Assembly: GCA_003116875.1 (NCBI GenBank)
Contig: BCKT01000024.1
Location: 1-10,958, forward strand
Direction of reading: 5' to 3'
DNA: 10,958 nt
Source: Takashimella koratensis
Lineage: Eukaryota; Basidiomycota; Tremellomycetes; Trichosporonales; Tetragoniomycetaceae
The notes under the pieces were generated by a model. The model was not told where the DNA came from and searched no databases. It saw nothing but the letters and a program-made list of their open reading frames with translations. The position numbers were made by a program, and so were the translations under genes. The stretch's first letter is position 1, and the number at the start of each line of letters is the position of its first letter. Shown here one piece after another: positions 6,359 to 10,958 of the stretch.

Positions 6359-9300
6359 GGTGGCGAGTATGTCGATGTCATGAACTTGGCCGTGGACGTC
6401 CACTCTTTACAGTTTGGGGGAGATGAGAATACACTTGATAACGTACTCGCCGAACCGGAACAAAACATGAGTAGAACAGATGACTCAACCAGAAATGAGT
6501 CGTACGAGGATATTGACTACATGGTGTATGAAGGTGACTTGAGTGGTGTCTACGACCTGACCCTGCTAGAGGTGATGGGAGTGTACAAACCTGTCGCGAA
6601 GAAGAAGAAACCAGTGGGTACGCACTACCCAGAATCAGAAAAGCCTAAGATGAAAGTGGTGCCGGACTTACTCGAGGACCTTCCCCGAGTGGATACGACG
6701 ATGAAGTCAAGAGCGGACATAACGGAAGGAAAGAGGCTCTTCGGTGAAAGACTGGACAAGTTGTGGAAAGACCTAGACCAGACGGGATATCTCAATGAGG
6801 AAGAGAAGATCCTGCTGGTAGGAGTGATTAGAGCAAACGAGGACGCACTGTCTTGGGTAGAAGAGGAGAAAGGTTGTTTCTTGGAGGAGTACATACCAGC
6901 CCATCGGATCCCAGTAGTGGAACATACGCCATGGGCGAGTAAAGGAATAAGGTTACCGGCCAAGANGAGAGAATCAGTTATCGCTTACCTCCAGAAGAAG
7001 ATAGATAGTGGCCTGTATGAGATATNGCAGTCGTCATATCGGTCCAACTTCTTCGCAGTAGAAAAGAAGGACAAACGTATTCGATTGGTCCATGATCTTC
7101 AAATGCTGAATTCGGTTACAATACGAGATGCAGGATTGCCCCCGAACATGGACGACATGACAGCTAAGCTAAGCGGTAGCTTTATCTATTCCGGGTTCGA
7201 CNCGTTCTCCGGGTATGACCAGCTTACCCTTCATGAGGACAGCAGAGATCTAACTAGTTTCGAGAGTCCTCTAGGCACCATGAGATTGAGACGCATGCCT
7301 CAAGGCTGGACNAACGCGGTGGCAGCCTTTCAGAAAGTGATGAACTTCATCTTCTATGATGAGCTATTAGAACATGTACAGGTGTATATCGATGACGTGA
7401 CTGTCAAAGGCGCTAAGACAGACTACAAGACGGTAGACGGGGAGTATGAGTACGTGGAAGGTACAAAGATCAGGCGCTTTGTCTACGAGCATGCTGTGAC
7501 GGTGAACCGGGTCTTGCATCGTATGAAGAAGTATGGTGGAACCTTCTCGGGCGGGAAGATAGCGCTAGGAGTGCCCGAAGTCCAGATGGTGGGATATATG
7601 TGCTNGGCTGCAGGACGCAGAGTAGCCAAGAGCTCGGTCAGTAAGATAGACAAATGGCCTAACTGTAAAAGCGTTACCGAGGTGAGGCAGTTTCTCGGAG
7701 TAGTGGGGTATGCACGGGCGTGGATCAAGGGCTGGGGTCCCATGGTAAGATGCCTAGTGGATCTCACTAAGACCAAGCAAGGAACGGAGTTCGAATGGAC
7801 AGAGGAGCATTCCAAGGCTATGGTGGAAGTGAAGGCAGCGGTCATCAACAGCGGCTTCATTCGAGAAATAGATTACTCGGTGACCGAGGAACGTCCCCCG
7901 ATTGTGGCCATCGACGCTAGTATAATCGGATGCGGCGTGGAACTGGCACAGGAAGACNAGAACGGGAAACGGAGACCTGCCCGATACCTGAGCCACTACT
8001 ATAACGAAGTGCAGCAGCGCTACAGTCAGCCCAAGCTAGAGTTGTTCGGAGTGTTCTGCGGGCTGAGAATGGTGCGGATGTACGTACTAGGAACTCGCTT
8101 CCGACTGGAAGTGGATTGCTCGTCACTGAAGCAGATGATCAACGNCCCGATCTATCCCAGCGCCGCTGAAGCTAGGTGGTGCTACGCGATCAAAGACTTT
8201 GACTTCGAATTGGTGCATGTGCCGGGGACGAAGCACAAAGTACCTGACGGACTGAGTAGGAGACCTAAGGCGGATGATGATAGTGATCAGTCCGATCCAG
8301 AAGAATGGTTAGACCTGCGTTGTGGAGAAGCCAGTCGATCAGACATCCTCGAAGTAAGTATGAATGATGTGGTAAACGAAGAAGGAGATGTGGAGTTCGA
8401 CGAAGGAAGGTACAAGGGGAAGTGGCTAGAAGTAGGGCGTTATCTGTCTACTCTAACCTTGCCCCCGGACATGACTAAAAAGCAACGTGCTAGTATCCGT
8501 ACCTTATCGAAGGTATGCTTCTTACGAGGAGGGAAGCTATATCGTCAGTTGAACCGGAATCGCATCCCTACTGAGGTGTTATTGAAGAAAGAAGAACAGG
8601 AACACGTACTCCGATTAGCACACGAGGCGGGAGGACACCNAGGCGTTAGTGGTACTTGGCAGAAGGTCAGTGACAGGTTCTACTGGCCGCGAGCGTATAA
8701 AGACTGTAAGGCCTGGGTGCGGTCTTGCCCGGCTTGTCAGGCAAGAGACTACCGGCACTATGAGGATCCTAGGCAGACCATACATGTACCGACCTTGTTT
8801 GGGAAGATAAACATCGATTGCGTGAACATGGGGATCGAGGAAGGTGAAACGGGGAATGTCCCCGGAGAGGCAAAGGTCGAACCTTATCGGTACCTGGTGT
8901 TAGCTCGTGATGATTTCACGGGGTGGGTAGAAGGTCGTGCACTGAAAGATTTGAAGTCCGAGTCGATAACGAAGTTCTTCGAGGAAGATATAGTAGCCAG
9001 ATATGGGCTAGTAGGAGCAGTCAGTACTGACCAAGGGCCGGAGTTTAAGGGAGCTTTCAGTCGTGCCCTCTTGCGGCTGAACATCACGCACGTGAGGACG
9101 AGCGCTTATCATCCTCAGGCGAACGGGATGATAGAGAGAGGGAATGGGCCCATTAAGGAGGCCATCTTCAAGATGCAGCGGGGAAGTGGGCTGGGGTGGA
9201 CCCACTTCTTACCTTACGCACTTTGGGCCGATAGGGTGACTGCCAAGCGTACTACGGGATATTCCCCGTATTACCTAATGTATGGGCAAGAGTGTGTCCT

Positions 9301-9892
9301 GCCTATGGATGCGGCGTATGGGACCTTCTATTTGTCGAAATGGGAGAGTATACGCACCACTGGGGAGTTGATAGAAGCTCGGATGAGACAGCTGTTGGCC
9401 TTGCCTTCTGATCTTGCGCTAGCCGCGGCTCGGTCTAGGGAGGCTCGGGACTTAAGTAATGCTGAAGCTAATGCGAGTCGGGAACGAATGCATGTGGACC
9501 GAGACTTCAAACCAGGAGACATGGTATTAGTTAGAAACTCGATCCAAGACCAGGGCCATGCTGTCCGAAAACAGGACCGTTACTTGGGTCCGTACCGAGT
9601 GAAGAGAGTAACCGAGGGAGGCAGCTATGAGCTAGAAGAGATGGATGGGTCTACCGTGGGAGAATACCAGTCAGTAGGCCACAATAGGGTCAGACGTTAT
9701 TATTCGCGAAACACAGGAGTGGCTACTGGGACCCAAAGTGGCACCTCCAGCAGGATCATCGATCTGGGTCAAAGGAGGAATACAATAGGACCAGCTCGCG
9801 ACCCTGGCAGGCAAGGAGAGGAGGATAGTCCGCAGACCGACAATGCCTCCGAAGATGAAGAGGACGCGTGGGCCTTCCTCAAGAAAATATGA
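6356..9892 (+). CDS. ORF2: Pol with RT, RNase H, integrase and GPY module (1178 aa)
   Basis: This is the replication and insertion half of the element. Residues 1-200 are an acidic linker and pre-RT segment ending near HTPWASKGIRLP. RT covers about 210-450: FFAVEKKDKRIRLVHDL, first catalytic Asp282 (SGFDxFSGYDQ), MPQGWxNAVAAFQ, and YIDD at 344-347 with Asp346/347. RNase H covers about 510-650: Asp520 (AIDAS), Glu562 (PKLELFG), Asp587 (EVDCSS), then HVPGTKHKVPDGLSRRP. The integrase zinc finger is H756, H761, C791, C794. The catalytic core has Asp821, Asp892 (STDQGPEF) and Glu927 (QANGMIERGN), with 34 residues between the last two. A GPY motif stands at 1078-1080, followed by an acidic tail; no chromodomain is recognisable. 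The start is the first ATG after ORF1's stop, in good context; ORF2 may also be made by read-through. Eight ambiguous bases fall in it, the last at 8640. Confidence 0.93.
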   Translation: MGGEYVDVMNLAVDVHSLQFGGDENTLDNVLAEPEQNMSRTDDSTRNESYEDIDYMVYEGDLSGVYDLTLLEVMGVYKPVAKKKKPVGTHYPESEKPKMKVVPDLLEDLPRVDTTMKSRADITEGKRLFGERLDKLWKDLDQTGYLNEEEKILLVGVIRANEDALSWVEEEKGCFLEEYIPAHRIPVVEHTPWASKGIRLPAKXRESVIAYLQKKIDSGLYEIXQSSYRSNFFAVEKKDKRIRLVHDLQMLNSVTIRDAGLPPNMDDMTAKLSGSFIYSGFDXFSGYDQLTLHEDSRDLTSFESPLGTMRLRRMPQGWXNAVAAFQKVMNFIFYDELLEHVQVYIDDVTVKGAKTDYKTVDGEYEYVEGTKIRRFVYEHAVTVNRVLHRMKKYGGTFSGGKIALGVPEVQMVGYMCXAAGRRVAKSSVSKIDKWPNCKSVTEVRQFLGVVGYARAWIKGWGPMVRCLVDLTKTKQGTEFEWTEEHSKAMVEVKAAVINSGFIREIDYSVTEERPPIVAIDASIIGCGVELAQEDXNGKRRPARYLSHYYNEVQQRYSQPKLELFGVFCGLRMVRMYVLGTRFRLEVDCSSLKQMINXPIYPSAAEARWCYAIKDFDFELVHVPGTKHKVPDGLSRRPKADDDSDQSDPEEWLDLRCGEASRSDILEVSMNDVVNEEGDVEFDEGRYKGKWLEVGRYLSTLTLPPDMTKKQRASIRTLSKVCFLRGGKLYRQLNRNRIPTEVLLKKEEQEHVLRLAHEAGGHXGVSGTWQKVSDRFYWPRAYKDCKAWVRSCPACQARDYRHYEDPRQTIHVPTLFGKINIDCVNMGIEEGETGNVPGEAKVEPYRYLVLARDDFTGWVEGRALKDLKSESITKFFEEDIVARYGLVGAVSTDQGPEFKGAFSRALLRLNITHVRTSAYHPQANGMIERGNGPIKEAIFKMQRGSGLGWTHFLPYALWADRVTAKRTTGYSPYYLMYGQECVLPMDAAYGTFYLSKWESIRTTGELIEARMRQLLALPSDLALAAARSREARDLSNAEANASRERMHVDRDFKPGDMVLVRNSIQDQGHAVRKQDRYLGPYRVKRVTEGGSYELEEMDGSTVGEYQSVGHNRVRRYYSRNTGVATGTQSGTSSRIIDLGQRRNTIGPARDPGRQGEEDSPQTDNASEDEEDAWAFLKKI
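6673..6687. repeat. palindrome family copy 5: CGAGGA-CCT-TCCCCG
   Basis: One mismatch from the consensus. It extends outward to ACTCG at 6670-6674 and CGAGT at 6686-6690, so 21 bases form a stem with a single A-C mismatch and a 3-base loop. It encodes EDLPR in the ORF2 linker, nearly the same codons as copy 4. Confidence 0.8.
7885..7900. repeat. variant palindrome CGAGGA-ACG-TCCCCCG
   Basis: It resembles copies 4 and 5 with one extra C in the right arm. It encodes EERPP just before the first RNase H aspartate. It is weaker than the other copies and may be coincidental. Confidence 0.4.
8850..8864. repeat. palindrome family copy 6: CGGGGA-ATG-TCCCCG
   Basis: An exact consensus copy inside the integrase core, between the first and second catalytic aspartates. 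It encodes TGNVPG in a segment (EEGETGNVPGEAK) that looks like a surface-loop insertion. Confidence 0.85.
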
Positions 9893-9901
9893 TACCGATG
9901 A

Positions 9902-10101
9902 GGCCGAGAAGGAGCTCGGCCATTGTATGCTAAGACCGGAGAAACAAAAAGGGGACTAGACGGGGGCGGTCCCCAATCAATCAAATGAGAGGGCAATCAC
10001 ACTCGAAAGATTGCAAGATTGACAGAGGGATCAGCGCAATTATCTGCGGGATTGCGCTGCGGAAAGAGAACGGACAAAAGAGGATCGGTCACNAAAACCG
10101 A
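9902..10101. repeat. array of five successive hairpins in the 3' non-coding region
   Basis: Perfect stems follow one another: GGCCGAG/CTCGGCC at 9902-9921 (loop 6), GGGGAC/GTCCCC at 9951-9974 (loop 12), GCAATC/GATTGC at 9993-10014 (loop 10), CAGCGCAAT/ATTGCGCTG at 10032-10059 (loop 10) and TCGGT/ACCGA at 10085-10101 (loop 7). Their starts are 39-53 bases apart, and their sequences differ from each other. The second overlaps the candidate polypurine tract. This may be a folded 3' UTR or LTR RNA, or a remnant of inverted-repeat insertions. Apart from this array the 334 bases between ORF2 and the next gene hold only the TATA box. Confidence 0.75.
9942..9955 (+). promoter_or_regulatory. candidate polypurine tract
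   Basis: AAACAAAAAGGGGA is purine except for one C and lies 50 bases after the ORF2 stop, where the plus-strand primer of an LTR retrotransposon is expected. A 3' LTR would begin at or just after 9956. The following bases (CTAG...) do not start with the usual TG and were not found upstream of ORF1, so the assignment is tentative. Confidence 0.4.
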
Positions 10102-10145
10102 GTCTAGCGGAGAGACGGGAGAGTCGGACGGTAGAGCAGTGGGAA

Positions 10146-10150
10146 TATAA
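10146..10150 (+). promoter_or_regulatory. TATA box upstream of the right-hand gene
   Basis: TATAA lies 76 bases before the ATG at 10227, a plausible distance for a short leader. A perfect GGGTACCC palindrome follows at 10159-10166, and the leader before the ATG is C/A-rich. It could equally be a promoter inside an LTR of a second element. Confidence 0.45.
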
Positions 10151-10226
10151 GGGAGACAGGGTACCCACGGGTAAGAGCAACCAACGAGACTCTTCCCCGA
10201 TCCCACCACCTCCAATTTTACCAATC

Positions 10227-10958
10227 ATGAACACCCCCGCGTTCCCGTTCGACCAGCAGTCGTTCATCAACACTCCCGCTGGGCCTGAGTCGCTCATCTC
10301 GTTCAATGAGTCGCAGCACGGTGGCCAGGACGTAGACATGCAGGATGTAGGTTAGGATGTGGACTATGGCTTAAACGAATGTGAGACAAAGGCTAACCGA
10401 AGGTGGACCTTCCCAGTGGAGCGCGTCGCCCTCGGCCCACACCCTCGTCCCCTCCCAGTCGCTGGATGAGGAGCTTCGTCGTTCGCTTCACAGGTCGGGG
10501 ATGACGAGCTACCCCATTCCCTCTTCGGCTATGTCGTTTGATCCGATTTCGGTCAACATGGCCACCATCGAAGGCCCACCCGAGAGGGTGTTCGACTCGG
10601 CGTCCGTCCCCGCGTCTCAGGTCCGTAGCCCTGTCCGCGAGACAGAGGTTCCCGCTTCCGTTCCGGCTCCGGCTCCCGTGTCCNATGACGCCCAGGCTCT
10701 CGCTGCCGAGGTCCAGTCGATGCGTCAACAGATTGGTCAGCTTCTGGCCATGGTGACAATCCAACAGGGGCAGGTCAACGTCCCAGCGGCCGCTCCAGCC
10801 ACTCCGCCCCGTCCTGTCGGCGCCTCGTCCGCGCCCAAGGTCTCCGCCAAGGAACCGGCTGTGTCTGGTTCCGGGTCGGTCCGTCCGGGACCACCCCCGT
10901 CCGCGCTCGCCGCCGGCGACCTTCTTCCGGCCGACCTGGTCATACTCGCCGAGGCTGC
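10227..10958 (+). CDS. 5' part of an unrecognised two-exon gene, possibly Gag-like (exons 10227-10346 and 10417-10958)
   Basis: I do not recognise the product. Exon 1 encodes 40 residues from an ATG in an AATC context (MNTPAFPFDQQSF...). Unspliced, it would stop at TAG 10353-10355. Removing 10347-10416 joins it in frame to 180 more codons that run off the window. Exon 2 is Ser/Pro/Ala-rich with strongly GC-rich third positions, as in real coding DNA. A heptad-like stretch, AQALAAEVQSMRQQIGQLLA, from about 10690 suggests a short coiled coil, flanked by disordered Pro/Ala sequence. Disordered tail plus coiled coil resembles the N-terminus of many fungal retrotransposon Gag proteins, and the gene follows an element directly, so a second element's gag is possible. 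A host gene is equally possible. One ambiguous base (10684) falls in it. Confidence 0.5.
10347..10416 (+). other. predicted 70-nt spliceosomal intron
   Basis: GTAGGT at 10347-10352 is the 5' site. GCTAAC at 10392-10397 is a consensus branch site, and CCTTCCCAG ending at 10416 is the 3' site, 20 bases after the branch A. The intron is in phase 0 and its length is not a multiple of three, which is exactly what is needed to join the short ATG frame to the long open frame downstream. Typical of fungal introns. Confidence 0.6.

Larger units (their letters stand above)
2204..9955 (+). mobile_element. Ty3/Gypsy-type retrotransposon, internal coding region to polypurine tract
   Basis: The domain order Gag-like, CCHC knuckle, retropepsin, RT, RNase H, integrase is diagnostic of Ty3/Gypsy elements; in Ty1/Copia elements integrase precedes RT. 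All main catalytic residues of RT, RNase H and integrase are visible. Apart from the single in-frame TAG at 6350, no stop interrupts 2204-9892. That implies a young or selected copy, or a consensus. The bounds given are only the internal region, because LTRs, primer-binding site and target-site duplication were not identified. Fungal origin is inferred from motif wording. Confidence 0.9.

Noticed and set aside
9500..9892. C-terminal chromodomain in ORF2
   Set aside because: After the GPY motif the tail is acidic and low-complexity; I see no aromatic-cage residues or chromodomain fold pattern.
9902..9921. Hairpin after ORF2 as a bacterial-type terminator
   Set aside because: No T-run follows, and the window is eukaryotic in character with introns and a retroelement.

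Overview
The window is dominated by one Ty3/Gypsy-type (Metaviridae-like) LTR-retrotransposon coding region on the + strand, 2204-9892. It reads Gag-like region, CCHC zinc knuckle, retropepsin, one stop codon, then reverse transcriptase, RNase H, zinc-binding integrase and a GPY-type module. The wording of the pol motifs (QGWxNAV, YIDD, VPDGLSRRP, DQGPEF with a D34E spacing), two short introns with GT...CTRAC...YAG signals in the flanks, and a roughly balanced to slightly GC-rich base composition all suggest a fungus, probably a basidiomycete. No species can be named from this.

Layout. 3-668: the 3' end of an unrecognised two-exon gene (intron 266-352) that ends in three 10-residue tandem repeats; its first exon is dense in inverted repeats. 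669-2203: no supported gene; short repeats, an AATAAA/TATA-like site, a pyrimidine block and a duplicated leader motif. 2204-6352: ORF1 (Gag, zinc knuckle, protease). 6356-9892: ORF2 (RT, RNase H, integrase). 9893-10226: non-coding, with a candidate polypurine tract, five successive hairpins and a TATA box. 10227-10958: the 5' end of a second, probably spliced, unrecognised gene that runs off the window and has Gag-like low-complexity and coiled-coil character.

ORF1 and ORF2 are in the same reading frame. From 2204 to 9892 a single TAG at 6350-6352 interrupts 2562 sense and stop codons, and an ATG in good context follows three bases later. ORF1 alone would make Gag plus protease. Read-through or re-initiation would add RT, RNase H and integrase. 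No LTR pair was found by eye: the sequence after the candidate polypurine tract has no clear counterpart upstream of ORF1.

The most unusual signals are: a family of 15-nt palindromes (CGGGGA-NNN-TCCCCG and close variants) scattered through the element and its 5' flank in two codon phases; a strong context bias of the 33 ambiguous bases (25 are C-N-A or T-N-G), which matches the TCG/CGA context known for RIP-like mutation in some basidiomycetes; the in-frame UAG between protease and RT; and hairpin arrays on both flanks.
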